Assembly (NCBI GenBank): GCA_964019055.1
Contig: OZ025220.1
Coordinates: forward strand, 5,878,620 to 5,942,619
Direction: 5' to 3'
Source: Anthopleura xanthogrammica
Lineage: Eukaryota; Cnidaria; Anthozoa; Actiniaria; Actiniidae
DNA: 64,000 nt
Shown in pieces: positions 1 through 11,257 of this stretch. Positions within the stretch are counted from its first letter, which is position 1, and each line of letters begins with the position of its first letter. The notes beneath the pieces were generated by a model. That model worked only from the letters and a program-made list of their open reading frames with translations. It was not told the origin of the DNA and made no database searches. The position numbers and the translations under genes are program-made.

Positions 1-3000
1 GTAACAACAATAGAAATAGATATGATAGCGTATTTTGCTTTTATTGAAGGATTACTTGAAAGGATCGTTAGATAAATACGAGGAATTGTATGAACTTCAA
101 GATAACTTGAGGGAGTGCCTGCAACGGCTCCCCTTCACCTATGACTGCTACAATAATAAAGGTAATATCAATGTACGACTTAATTAATGTTAGTTGAGGA
201 GCTTCCGCGCAGAGCACCATAGTAACCCATCAAGATGATTTTTCATGGCTTGAACCGGAAATACGACACATCCGTCAGGGCGTGTACACCACGAAGGACA
301 GAGACGGACTCTTCAAGTATGAGCTTTGGGATATCGGTATTCCTCGAAAGTTATTTTTAGTTATTTTGCGTACCCCTTAGGAATTCTCTTCCGCTTCAGG
401 TTACTAGGCTTGCGAGGGTCCTTGAAGCAATATGGCGGCCGGTGTAGCCTGGCCCTCGGTTGGGATTCGGAGGGGCACTAGGAATAAGGAAAGAGGGAGG
501 GGAGGGGGAAAGGAGTAAGAGAGGGCCTATAACAATTCCCTGCATATTTGACTATTCTAGCTACAATCAGAATTTACTCGTAGAATTTGATTAGTTGAGC
601 CGTTAGTATCATTCGTCGGGCTGTCAAATACGACGTCGTACGTACATTGATAGCGAACATGAGTTTGAGAGCTTTATATAAATGAATATATTTTTGAGTT
701 GAGAACTATAAGAAACGAAAAGTCTTCTACCGTAATCTCAAAGCACGGAATATTAGCCCATACTCCGTTTCGGTTCAGTCACGTAGTCGCGGAGCCGGTC
801 AGTGACAACGTTTTTTCAAATGACTGTATACATCCCGTAAGTCTGTAGGTACGAGATATGCATAACCACTGACCTATCCATATTCAATCATCGTGAACTG
901 TACAAGCATAATAAGTATAAATGTTGTTTGCACTGCCGTTAGTGAACCTTCTTTGAGTCCAATAGTTCCATTCACACCATCTTGAAAGGTAGCTGGGTCG
1001 TTGCATTTTAGTGATCTAGTAAGCGAGTGAGTGAGTGAGTGAGTAAGTGAGTGAGTGACACATCTGCATATTCAGACTCCTCAACGCTTCGCGCATCCAC
1101 AATTTAAAAAATGAGACATACATAACAGACTTTTTTTAATTTCACTTTTCAATTCAGTAAGTTTTATGAACCTCGTAAACGGTTACTGTGCCAAAGGAGA
1201 AGGTCCCTTTGAAGAAGGGTATGAAATTAAAAAAGATGTTGCCATCACAGAAGAGGAAGAGAGCTGTAGAAAGTATACTGGCGATCTGTACATTAAGGTA
1301 AACCTCTATTCAATTGTTATCTGGTTGTATATAGATTTCACAAACAAAACTGAACCAACTAGAGGTTTATTCTATTGTTATCGTATCCTATCCCATCCCA
1401 TCCCATCCCATCCCATCCCATCCCATCCCATCCCATCCTATCGTATCCTATCCCATCGTATCCCATCCCATCCCATCCCATCCCATCCCATCCCATCCCA
1501 TCCCATCCCATCCCATCCCATCCTATCATATCCTATCGTATCCTATCCTATCGTATCCTATCCTATCCTATCGTATCCTATCCTATCCTATCCTATCCTA
1601 TCCTATCCTATCCTATCCTATCCTATCCTATCCTATCCTATCCTATCCTATCCTATCCTATCCTATCCTATCCTATCCTATCCTATCCTATCCTATCCTA
1701 TCCTATCCTATCCTATCCTATCCTATCCTATCCTATCCTATCCTATCCTATCCTATCCTATCCTATCCTATCCTATCCTATCCTATCCTATCCTATCCTA
1801 TCGTATCGTATCGTATCCTATCCTATCCTATCCTATCCTATCCTATCCTATCCTATCCTATCCTATCCTATCCTATCCTATCCTATCCTATCCTATCCTA
1901 TCCTATCCTATCCTATCCTATCCTATCCTATCCTATCCTATCCTATCCTATCCTATCCTATCCTATCCTATCCTATCCTATCCTATCCTATCCTATCCTT
2001 TTATATCCTTACTTTTCCCTTTCATTCCTTCTATTCTTGGAATTCATAAAAAGCAGATGCAATAAACCTGGTTAGCATTTTTCGAGCATTTTCCGAGTAT
2101 ACAATGTAGACTTTTCTTGTTGATTGAAATGAAATTCCGCCAGGAGTTCGAGTAGCGTTTACAATTAATTTAAAGAAGGAAGAACTCGTATTTCATGAAT
2201 TCTCTTGGCAGAATAATTGGAAATGCTAATCAAAATACGAGTTCGAATCCTCGATTCTGATTGGTTGACCTCGTGTTTGTTCTGAAGGTCAACTCAGCTG
2301 GCGTAACGTCAAAGCAGCTCAATAACATTTTCCACGGTTACAAAAAATAGATATCACAAAGCCTTGTGGGATCGAAATGCGGATAGATTTTGTAAAAAAA
2401 GGCTACAGTTACAAGGAAAAGAACATCAATATCAGTCGGAAAACCATGCTTTTTCCACGAATTAGAAACAACAAGACAAGAAAGCATTGTTGCAGCATGA
2501 ATTTTCGGCTTTGCTTAGCCGCATTTGAATCCCATGATGCATCATCGCGACGTCATCCGTGGAAAGCGCTATTTGAAGGACAAAACAAATAAAAAGAATT
2601 TCAATCTCCTGAGAATTAGAACCTATTGTTTTGTCCTCCAATCTAAGTTGAGCAGCATTCTAACATGTTGCAAGGGGACTATAAAGTAATTGTATAGAAA
2701 CTGACCCAAATGCCATGACGACTTAGGCCCGGTTTAGACGTCGAATTTAACATGTCACGACTCTAATGCAAATGAACTCAAACAATAGGTTTTGTTCATT
2801 TGCATTAGGTTCGGCAAATGTGAGATTGGACGTCTAAACCCGGCCTTAAAGAAATTGTTTGAAGGCAAAGGATTCAACTCTAGATCAAATATTTGTTATT
2901 CCGCATAGTTTAGTGAAACTTGCTACATCGCATGGTATATTCCTCGAACATCCTTATGCAACAAGAGCATAAATCCGGGCCTTAGTCTAGTCTTATATTG

Positions 3001-3520
3001 CCAAAAAAATTTCCTTTATTATTCAATCGCATAAAATCATTTTATAATGTCCTACTTTCTTTCTTTTTTTCCTTTTTTTGTTTTGTTTGTTTGTTGCTGC
3101 TGCTGCTTTTAGTTGGAGGACTTGAAGGCGTCTTGGGAAAAGGCTGTTGAGGAAAACGGCACCTTACATAAAGTTTGTCTGATGAATAACAAAAACATGG
3201 TTTCGGGAATTAAGACATTTCTCATCGATGGTATCAATGACCCTTCAAAAATTGCTATCACACTCGCCCGCCAACGCCAGAAAGGAATCATTAAAGAAAT
3301 TGAAGCTGTCATCGAGAGTTTTGGTGATTTAAAGATACCTCTGCCAAATACAATCAAACAAAAAATCTGCAGCATAATGAAGTATGATTACAAGAGAAGG
3401 TTTGAAACTGCAGCTGCGATGATTACTGAATTGCGCGATACCCAGGATATTACAAGGAAAATGACAGAGAAAGAAGTGGAAGACGTTATGAATGAAGTCA
3501 AGGCTAAATGGAAGGTATAA
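1..3520 (+). CDS. 3' end of an unrecognised gene (three terminal exons)
   Basis: Three exons join in consistent phase: about 45-161 (acceptor after GAAG, donor GTAATA), 1158-1297 (acceptor CAG, donor GTAAAC) and 3113-3520 (acceptor TTTTAG, ending in TAA). The first ends with one spare base and the second completes that codon. The second and third join in phase 0. The encoded C-terminus is charged and helical, with Lys/Glu-rich stretches and no transmembrane segment or signal peptide. The last exon contributes about 135 residues. I do not recognise the family. The 5' part lies left of the window. The final AAG-GTATAA could also be a splice donor, but no convincing later exon was seen, so the stop is preferred. 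The second intron carries a 620-bp pentamer array. Confidence 0.6.
212..298 (+). repeat. dispersed repeat, partner at 10075-10162
   Basis: The GAGCACCATA...GCCCATCAAG-like block, then GATTTTTCATGGCTTGA and GGGCGTGTAC, recurs at 10075-10162 with about 75-80% identity by eye. It lies in the intron of the left-edge gene. No terminal structure was identified. The rest of 299-1157 shows nothing recognisable apart from a short (GAGT)n run near 1025-1057. Confidence 0.6.
1386..1998 (+). repeat. (TCCTA)n / (TCCCA)n pentanucleotide microsatellite
   Basis: About 120 pentamer units. The 5' third is mainly TCCCA and the remainder TCCTA, with scattered TCGTA variants. The unit of five leaves all frames open, so it produces long artefactual ORFs. 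It sits in the last intron of the left-edge gene. Confidence 0.95.
2726..2845. repeat. 120-bp palindromic MITE, uninterrupted copy
   Basis: The ends GGCCCGGTTTAGACGTC and GACGTCTAAACCCGGCC are inverted repeats, and the interior is also palindromic (TCTAATGCAAATG / CATTTGCATTAGG). The diverged copy at 54271-54562 carries a 171-bp MITE at the position that reads CAAACAATAGG here. This copy therefore shows the empty site. Confidence 0.85.
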
Positions 3521-4460
3521 ATGAGAATACAGCATCCGTCCCAATGATTACAATTGAAATATGAATACATGAGTTTTGTATGCGATGCAAATTCTGGATT
3601 CAGATTGGCTGAGAGCACCTCAATTTATTTGAAAATTTGCCGTGGGAGTGCAAATTTTGAAATTTTTGAGTGCAAAGTTTGAAAATTTTGAATGCAAAGT
3701 TTGAAATTTTTGATTTTGAACTTTCCTAGAAGTCAAGTGTGAGTCAATTCACCACAAAAGGAAATAAAAGTTGTGTGACGAAATTTTTGTATATATATGA
3801 TTAACAAATAATCACATGATTTTTTTCGTGGAATTTAGATTACATTATATAGGACTCGTAAATATTTCAATTATTACAAATTGCACTTGCCTATACGGCT
3901 CGTGCAATTTTGTAAAAACATTGAAAAACTTACTCGTCCTAATTTATTCTAAATTGCACTTAAAATCATGTAATTACACATACTAATTATTTCCCGTAAA
4001 AAAAATCCTATTTTGTTCTTTTTTCTTTCGTTGCAGGGTTTAGGCAAAAATAAATGTAACTTTTATTAGGGATTAAAGAATACATGACGAAAATGGACAC
4101 GGATATAACGATAGAAAACAAAATGTGATTCACGAAGTACGTGACTATGCATGTTAATTGCGGTAGTCTCATTCCGCATGTATCTATAAATTGCATGAAA
4201 ATCATGAAGGGAATTAATAAAAGCATTCAAAAATCCAGCACATAGTTTTTATTGGTGAGTTGGTTTATTATCATCCAGCTACTGTCACGACTTTGTTGGG
4301 GAGCCGAAAATTACTCAAAATGTTTTATTAATGTGATTAAATAATCCTAGTTTCCTGGAGGGGGGACTCCGATATGAAAGGGGCGAAGATGCTCGTCATA
4401 CTTTTAGGGTGATATTTATGCATTATGTGGTACCTTCAAGATTTTAAAACAAAAAACTAA
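3521..4460. other. gene-free stretch with two repeat fragments
   Basis: No exon is visible. Around 3855-3945 a short imperfect foldback has a centre reading TTGCACTTGCCTATACGGCTC, related to the larger palindrome at 11138-11257. At 4359-4415 the GGGGGACTCCGATATGAAAG block resembles the end of the foldback element at 21163-21614. The remainder is AT-rich sequence with nothing I can name. Confidence 0.5.
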
Positions 4461-4669
4461 TTACAGCGCGACGCTAAAAGTATAACCACATTTATTGTAT
4501 TCGCATACTTCTATGCACGGGATTTTGTACTTTAAACCGACACAATTGATGCAAAGCTGTCTGGTTTTACCAAATAAAAAAGCTAAAAGCTCGTTTGGAG
4601 CAAAAAGCCCGTGCATAGAAGTATGCGAATACATTAAAAGTGGTCATACTTTTGCGCGTCGCGCTGTAA
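4461..4669. mobile_element. 209-bp MITE with about 60-bp TIRs
   Basis: It starts TTACAGCGCGACGC and ends GCGTCGCGCTGTAA. The inverted similarity continues through TGTATTCGCATACTTCTATG, giving arms of about 60 bp. There is no transposase. A target duplication could not be fixed. Sequence from 4670 to 5797 shows no gene or repeat that I can support. Confidence 0.8.
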
Positions 4670-5798
4670 AATGCCGTAAAATTAGCGTCATTTGGTACCA
4701 TTTCTGGGTGAAAATTGCTATTGTTATGTTGTTATGGCTACGAGAAAGAGAATTTTGGTACCTTTAAGGGGCAGAAGTCCATAACTAGAAGTGTCCATCT
4801 TCCAAAACGTCCGATGTGTTTCAGGAATGAGTTATTTTAGCAATACCAAATATGGACATCGTAGCCCAAAGCGCGGGCTAGCATGCATGTTTGAGTCGCC
4901 GAGATCCGGGGCTTCTAATTTATTGCTGAATGAAATGAGCTACGGTTTAAAGTTTTCATTCCACAAAGCAGGTAAAGCTAAAAATGTTGTTAGGGACCTA
5001 GGCACCAGTAAGTTGCCATAGCAACCATAGTTTGTGCTTTTTCATGTTTCACCTTTTGAATCCAAGTATACTGCATACTGCAAAGCTTGAATGACATTTA
5101 TCTAATGCTCTCAAAAATATACTGAAATCTATATTGAAGCAAACTGTGAGCTGAAAGTATGACGTCATCAAAGTCCTAATTAGCATAAACGTGAAACTTG
5201 AATATCTCGGGAACTAAAAATGCTAAAAAGAAAAGATAAACACCAGTTCACTTCTTTTGTAAAGTGCTTTAACATGTGTTAAAATAGTAAAAATTGGAGA
5301 CATGGAAATTTGATCAGATTAGCACTTGATGAAATTGTAAAATCCTTATTGTAAAATTACTTTTATTTCATTTTAATTTCGAGGTATTTAAGTCGCCTTT
5401 ACCTGTTTTAATCTAGTCGGTACGAAATTGATTTTTGATCGACAAATTTGTCGCTTATATCTTTGTCAAATATGGTGACTTCAAATCGCTTCTATGATTT
5501 TGTATCAAAGAAAGTAATCTTTGAATACTTTTTTCAGGTGTCAAAGCAATTCTTATCGAGAAACATTTTTTTTATATTGAAGATTTGATGTGAAAATTAT
5601 TACAGCCAATGTTTGTTTTTCGTCTTGTTTTGCTTTTGCCGGCTCAGCAACTCAAACCAACCAATATGCGCAGCGCGTGTAATTTCGAGGTATATATGTG
5701 ATTGGTTGTGTAATACTAGATGGAGTCTTCTAGTTATGGACTTCTGTAAGGGATCACTTTCAACTGTTAGGTCGGTTTTTGTGAAGGGAGGAAAACCT

Positions 5799-6162
5799 TG
5801 TGTTTGGTTGTTTGGTTGTTTGGTTGTTTGGTTGTTTGGTTGTTTGGTTGTTTGGTTGTTTGGTTGTTTGGTTGTTTGGTTGTTTGGTTGTTTGGTTGTT
5901 TGGTTGTTTGGTTGTTTGGTTGTTTGGTTGTTTGGTTGTTTGGTTGTTTGGTTGTTTGGTTGTTTGGTTGTTTGGTTGTTTGGTTGTTTGGTTGTTTGGT
6001 TGTTTGGTTGTTTGGTTGTTTGGTTGTTTGGTTGTTTGGTTGTTTGGTTGTTTGGTTGTTTGGTTGTTTGGTTGTTTGGTTGTTTGGTTGTTTGGTTGTT
6101 TGGTTGTTTGGTTGTTTGGTTGTTTGGTTGTTTGGTTGTTTGGTTGTTTGGTTGTTTGGTTG
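5799..6162 (+). repeat. octanucleotide array (GGTTGTTT)n
   Basis: About 45 near-perfect 8-bp units. Because 8 is not a multiple of 3, each strand stays open in several frames and yields repetitive polypeptide shadows. A short GATGATGATCATCATCATG palindrome follows directly. It lies just downstream of the stop codon of the minus-strand GPCR. Confidence 0.97.
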
Positions 6163-6242
6163 TTGATGATGATCATCATCATGATGTCCCATGCTTATTT
6201 AGCCATTTCTTGCAAATTATTATGTCTTTGGTTACTTGAGCG

Positions 6243-7199
6243 CTAATCTGTTTCTTGCCTTGCACCCGAGTCTACAGCAGCTTGGTTTGTCTTGAACCAC
6301 TTTATTCCACACAAAGAATAAAGCTCCATAAATGCTTTTCTAAACTGCCTGTTCCTGACCGAATAAATGATAGGATTGCACAAACTGTTCATATAGCCTA
6401 GCATCAAGGATCCCATATCTATCCATCGGGGAAGCTTGTAGGGAAGATAAATCTCAAGGAACATTGTTATGGCAAATGGAAGCCAACAGATAATGAAGGC
6501 CGCCAGGACAATCAAAAAGGTGTTTGTGATTCTTGATTCTTCAGGCGAAACGTTCTTAAAAATAGAATTTGTGCAAGATTTGGAGTTTTCAATTTTGATC
6601 TTCCTTCTTGCGTTCTTTGTAAACCAGAGAATCTTCGAGTAACAGGCGGCCATAGTAATCAAAGGTCCAAAAAAGCACACTGCAACCATGAAATAGGCAA
6701 AAGAGGCATTTTCGCGCCATATAACAAAACAGTAGGACTTACCATGAACGTAACCAAAGGACGCCCAGCCAAAGATCGGCGGCAGCGACAACAGCAATGA
6801 AACTAACCAGTTTAAAAGAATATATAACTTGACTCGTATTGGCCTGAAATACCGCTTGTAGCTCTTCCAATAAACTACAAAGAACAGTCTGTTAATTGCA
6901 ATGAGAGCTAAAGACATAACAGATGATATAAAGGACAAAATATTGAAGAAACCGAAGGCCTGGCAGGCAAGTTCTCCTAGCAACCACTGTTTTTGGATTA
7001 CCGTATACACAGTGACCGGCATGTTGACTGAGGACACTAGTAAATCAGCAAACGCCAGATTTAATGTAAAGTAACTGGAGTTTTTTTGCAAACAACGATT
7101 TCTGAAGACGATGAGGTAAAGACTTACATTCCCTGTTAAGGCAACGATGGCAATGAGTGTTAGGATGCCTGCTTCTAAGTTTAGCCACATTGTAGACAT
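6243..7199 (-). CDS. class A (rhodopsin-like) G-protein-coupled receptor
   Basis: An intronless 318-residue seven-helix receptor for plasma-membrane signalling. Family landmarks are present: Gly-Asn in helix 1 (N24), LAFAD in helix 2 (D52), the helix 3 cysteine C79 with its probable loop-2 partner C157, CWLP in helix 6 (238-241) and NPIIY in helix 7 (275-279). The helix 3 DRY motif reads N-R-L (103-105), an atypical form. The third loop carries a basic RRKIK run and the tail is short. I chose the ATG at 7199; an open extension to 7217 begins with GTG. Overall it resembles the melatonin-receptor/moody-like or opsin-like group expanded in cnidarians, but the ligand cannot be read from sequence. 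Opsin function is unlikely because no helix 7 retinal lysine is seen in the expected place. Confidence 0.9.
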   Translation of the reverse strand: MSTMWLNLEAGILTLIAIVALTGNVSLYLIVFRNRCLQKNSSYFTLNLAFADLLVSSVNMPVTVYTVIQKQWLLGELACQAFGFFNILSFISSVMSLALIAINRLFFVVYWKSYKRYFRPIRVKLYILLNWLVSLLLSLPPIFGWASFGYVHGKSYCFVIWRENASFAYFMVAVCFFGPLITMAACYSKILWFTKNARRKIKIENSKSCTNSIFKNVSPEESRITNTFLIVLAAFIICWLPFAITMFLEIYLPYKLPRWIDMGSLMLGYMNSLCNPIIYSVRNRQFRKAFMELYSLCGIKWFKTNQAAVDSGARQETD

Positions 7200-8554
7200 T
7201 ATAAGTTCAAATTTCACGCGAGAACGTTCTGAAACAGCAATCCCTGGGCGGCTAACTCTGACAGATACACGAAAATGAAGAGAAAAGCAGAATTGCCTTC
7301 TGTTCTCACCTACACTGAATGTGTAGTCGTTGGACTGGGAGCATCGGTTCTTTCGACAATGGGAGCAGACGTTGTCGTTTTTACCTCATCTACTGACACT
7401 GGTGTTTTCTCGGTCTTTTCTCTGCTTCTTGTAGTTGGGGCGTCCGTTATCGCTCCTGTAGTTCTTCCCAGCGAAAAATAATACAGAATAACTGGTTTTT
7501 ACTGACGATATTTCAGTCCTACAAGAGCTCTTGTATGTCGTAAAACTCTGTCTTCTTGGTCAAAACTCAAAACAAGATTTGCAAGCAGTGTTGATTGATA
7601 GCAAAACTATCCCAAACCTTTCTTAGATAATCCCTTACAATGTCAAAATTTCTTCTGTTCCAGTGGCCAACGAAACTTCAAGTCTTGAATCGCTTTTCTA
7701 GAATAAGTTTGGAATAAGAATATTAGTAGTAAGAATGACTGGATGTTTATAAATTTCATTAGCAAGTTAGCAAATGGATGCTAAATTGCATTAATTAGCA
7801 AGTTAGCAAATGGTGCTAAATGTAAGTTTAACTGAATCAGTTACTGAGGAATGCCCGAAACACTTTTTTCCACTGAGCTTGGATGCTTTTGTTTACTTTG
7901 AGCCTATGCATTAGTAATAAAATGAATAGAGACACTAATAAATATCACCTGTTATGGTTGGTCATTAACATTCCCTTCACCATTCTTAACGTTATATTTT
8001 GTGCCAAAAGCTAAAGAAACGACCACCAATATCCTATATGGCTTGACGAGAGTGGCCGGAAAGTTATGCTTTAAAGTTTCTTGTTATTTTTTCTTAATGA
8101 AAAACCGAGTTATTTGTACTGGGAAAACGGTCGAGTTGATTAGTTGAAAACCATTCATTAGTGAAATGCAATTAACGCTCAAACAAACCACCATGAATTG
8201 AGCAATTTATATGTACGGACGAACCGGCAAACATCTCACAATTCACTATACTCACTTTAAAGTTTCTTGCTACAAGGTTAATAGATTTTGAACTGGAGTG
8301 TAAATTGATAAGCATGCAAATTGACGTTTGTTCAGCGACGTCCGTCTTAGCATGAGAGTTTCCTTGAGAGTGTTAAAATGGCAGAATAGAGTAGTTGATG
8401 GCTAACAAAAGGCGATAGTCGCTAACACATTCATTAGGCCAACGGCTAAGCTATATGAACGTACAGTCGAATATTGAATATAGTGGTTGAGACTCTCACA
8501 ACATACACAAATTATCCTAGATGCAATGGGGTTAACCGTTATCCGAAAAACGAA
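7200..8554. other. intergenic, nothing recognised
   Basis: The open frame at 7275-7481 has biased composition and no domain. Short repeats such as TTAGCAAGTTAGCAAATG occur near 7760-7815. No exon, RNA gene or transposon end could be supported. Confidence 0.5.
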
Positions 8555-9110
8555 CCCAAAATATTTTTTTTCCTTTTTCTTTTTCTTTTTCTTTTTCTAT
8601 TTCTGTTTTCCTTTCCATTTTCTTTTTTTTCTTTTTTCTTTTTTTTTAATGTTTTAATCTTTTTTTGTTTTCATTCTGAGTTAGAAAAAAGCCATATATT
8701 CATCACTTCGTGACAAAAAAAATTCTATTTCTTTTTCTTTTTTCTTTTTTCTTTTTTCTTTTTTCTTTTTTCTTTTTTCTTTTTTCTTTTTTCTTTTTTC
8801 TTTTTTCTTTTTTCTTTTTCTTTTTCTTTTTCTGTTTTCCTTTCCATTTTCTTTTTTTTCTTGTTTTTCTTTTTTTTCTAAATCTTTTTTTGTTTTCATT
8901 TTGAGTTAGAAAAAAGCCATATATTCATCACTTCGTGACAAAAAAAATTCTATTTCTTTTTTCTTTTTTCTTTTTCTTTTTCTTTTTCTGTTTTCCTTTC
9001 CATTTTCTTTTTCTTTCTTGTTTTTCTTTTTTTTCTTAATCTTTTTTTGTTTTCATTTTGAGTTAGAAAAACTGAAGCCATATATTCATCACTTCGAATT
9101 CGTGACTATA
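8555..9110. repeat. polypyrimidine minisatellite, three units
   Basis: Three tandem units (spacing about 230 and 156 bp) each contain a C(T)4-6 tract, then CTGTTTTCCTTTCCATTTTC, then GAGTTAGAAAAA..GCCATATATTCATCACTTCG. Length differences come from the (TTTTTTC)n part, which is longest at 8722-8815. Nearly one strand is all pyrimidine. Confidence 0.9.
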
Positions 9111-9547
9111 AGGCCAATATACGAAATATATTCTCTCCTAATTAAACTAGCTATAACTAAGCTATAACTAAACAAAATAAAAGTGAATCATCTAGAATAC
9201 CGTTGAGGAAAAGAATATAAACACATTTTCAAATCTAAAAAAATAAAAAGCTCAAAATATAAGTACTTTTCAATATATAAACTCAGGAGCAGGAATGCCG
9301 TTTTATCCGGTAAAACCACGAGGAGTAGCAGAGTTGTACCTATTAAAACACGATCTGCGAGTTTATTGAACAGCCCCAAAAACTCTTGAATAATTCACAA
9401 AACTTTGGTCGAATAGCAGTTATTACGGATGCATGCAAATGAGATGCAAATGAGACAACAAGCATTGTATCGACCTGATAGCCTCACTTGTGGTTCTTAA
9501 AACAAAAGAATATCTCGTTACGGGCTCAGCTTTAATGACAGCTATTA

Positions 9548-9948
9548 GAGCGACCATACACGAACTTGGACTTTTATTCATCGATAGAAATCTGCAATTG
9601 TACGACTCTTCATACGAAGAAGGATAAGAGTGACGTCAATAGTAGGATAAAAACGACTTCCGGGTCCAAAACGAAATGCAGTTTTATAAAGACTTCTTTT
9701 ACTTTTTCTTCGTGACAGGATTTGTTGTCCAAAGTTCTAACTGTTTCATGTGGAAGTTAAATCATTGAGAACATTTTTGCTTTATTCTATCGGTGTTCAA
9801 GAGAATTTGGACCCGGAAATACGTCACAACTTAATAGCTCTATATGAAGTACTCATCCTCATTAGTATTCTTTATATAAAGAATACTTATGAAGAAGATT
9901 TTATTGGGTATAAAGCTAGGTCCATGCACGTGACGTGTATGGTCGCTC
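9548..9948. mobile_element. 401-bp MITE-like element, TIR GAGCGACCATACAC
   Basis: Perfect 14-bp terminal inverted repeats GAGCGACCATACAC / GTGTATGGTCGCTC bound a non-coding interior. The open frame at 9750-9977 crosses the right end and is not considered a gene. The region 9111-9547 shows nothing recognisable. Confidence 0.65.
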
Positions 9949-10074
9949 CAATTGGACCAAAGGCCTTAAAGTTATAATTCATGAGTTTTTGAAGCCATTG
10001 TGAAGATCAGAGAAAGTTGAGCATAGGTTACATACTGAGACGATCTGCGTACGATGTTGATTCCGACTTCGACG

Positions 10075-10162
10075 GAGCACCATACTTAAGAAAAAATGGT
10101 AGCCCATCAAGTTGATTTTTCATGGCTTGATTGCGCCAACATTTTCCGTACGGGCGTGTACC
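10075..10162 (+). repeat. dispersed repeat, partner at 212-298
   Basis: Second copy of the repeat described at 212-298. It shares GCCCATCAAG, TTGATTTTTCATGGCTTGA and CGGGCGTGTAC. Confidence 0.6.
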
Positions 10163-10353
10163 TTCACAGGGTTCCCGCGCCCTTTGCTTACTCGGAAATG
10201 CGCAGAAAAAATCGCAATAATGTAGTCAAAGATGGATCAAGAAGTATTTTTTTTTAATTTTTTCAAAGCGAAATTATTATCTAATCGAATATACTACAAC
10301 TTAATTATTCTGAATGATTATAATAGAGTCTCAAAAAATGTATATATTTGTGT

Positions 10354-10530
10354 CAGTATGGATAAAAAGTTAAATTTTACACCGTAAAAAATAAGAGAGA
10401 TCTAACTAGCGTCCGAAACGTCAGTAAGTGATCTCTCTTTTTTTTTACGGTGTAAAATTTAACTTTTTATCCATACTGTTTCATTAGAAACACCGACGCA
10501 GCCCACACTAGCTTACCGCTAGTTATCATC
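10354..10530. mobile_element. hairpin retro-sequence with 13-bp target duplication
   Basis: It is flanked by a perfect 13-bp duplication TATATATTTGTGT (10341-10353 and 10531-10543). The interior has about 47-bp inverted arms (TATGGATAAAAAGTTAAA... / ...TTTAACTTTTTATCCATA). These enclose ACTAGCGTCCGAAACGTCAG. A tail reads CACACTAGCTTACCGCTAG. Related copies lie at 27499-27571, 38568-38793 and 44717-44807. There is no coding capacity. Confidence 0.85.
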
Positions 10531-10887
10531 TATATATTTGTGTGTTTGGCGAACCACAACTGACAAACTCTTGGATAAACTCAATCAAATCTGTGTAAAT
10601 TGTGAACGGATAGTTAACTCTCGAGTATCGATCAAATTATATGTTGAATTATCCTGAAAAAAGTATTATTTTGAATATATTTTTTTATACGTTTACTGAA
10701 TTCTCGGCTTGAAATATCGCATAATCATGTTTGAATTTAAATTATCAATTTTCATTGAAAGGCAATACAACATAGACTCACCAGTTACATGGGTTACTTC
10801 GCCGGTTATCTGTCAACTTGTAGACTATTCGAATTTTTTGGTCTGTTTTCTATATATTCTTGCATAAATATTTTAAAACAGTCTCTA

Positions 10888-10958
10888 AGGTTTCCGATTA
10901 TGACGTGTGCTTAGAAAATAGATTAATTAAGCTGGTACAAGAGGAACAATAGGTGGTA
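10888..10958 (+). repeat. 75-bp dispersed repeat, copy 1 of 3
   Basis: Matches 11024-11101 and 11793-11870 over GTTTCCGATTA, GCTTAGAAAATAGATTA and GAGGAACAATAGGTGGTA. All three copies are in the same orientation within 1 kb. Confidence 0.85.
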
Positions 10959-11023
10959 CTGTAAGTTAAACGTAATACAATTTATAAGAAAGATTATTCA
11001 TTCTTGGAGTATTTCGTACTTTA

Positions 11024-11101
11024 GTGTCTTGGGTTTCCGATTACGACGTTTGCTTAGAAAATAGATTAATTAAGCTGGTACAAGAGGAACAATAGGTGGT
11101 A
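11024..11101 (+). repeat. 75-bp dispersed repeat, copy 2 of 3
   Basis: Begins GTGTCTTGGGTTTCCGATTA and ends CAATAGGTGGTA. Nearly identical to copy 3 at 11793-11870. Confidence 0.88.
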
Positions 11102-11137
11102 AATTAGTATAGGAAATCGCACGACCTCGAGTACAAT

Positions 11138-11257
11138 TTGGAAATTAATAGGTACGAGTAATGTTTTGAAAGTTCTTGTAATTGCACGAGCCTTTAGGCG
11201 AGTGCAATTAAAGAACTTTCAAAACATTACGAGTATTAATTCCAAATTCCAAATTAT
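11138..11257. repeat. long palindrome (foldback)
   Basis: Two arms of about 50 bp (TACGAGTAATGTTTTGAAAG... and ...CTTTCAAAACATTACGAGTA) meet at a TTTAGGCG centre. It could form a large hairpin and is probably a foldback-type MITE. It lies between copies 2 and 3 of the 75-bp repeat. Confidence 0.85.

Noticed and set aside
1166..2065. Long ORF with a repetitive Ser-Tyr-Pro-Ile-Leu polypeptide
   Set aside because: Only its first part is a real exon (to 1297); the rest is the pentamer microsatellite in an intron.
4495..5021. Two plus-strand ORFs
   Set aside because: The first overlaps the MITE at 4461-4669; the second shows no domain or codon-like character.
5613..6246. ORFs on both strands encoding Val-Trp-Leu-Phe-Gly-Cys or Asn-Gln-Thr-Thr-Lys repeats
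   Set aside because: They are translations of the octamer array in several frames, with no conserved flanking protein.
8681..8904. Lys/Glu-rich and Phe-rich ORFs
   Set aside because: Polypurine/polypyrimidine minisatellite read in opposite strands.
9750..9977. 75-codon ORF
   Set aside because: It lies across the right end of an inverted-repeat element and has no recognisable domain.
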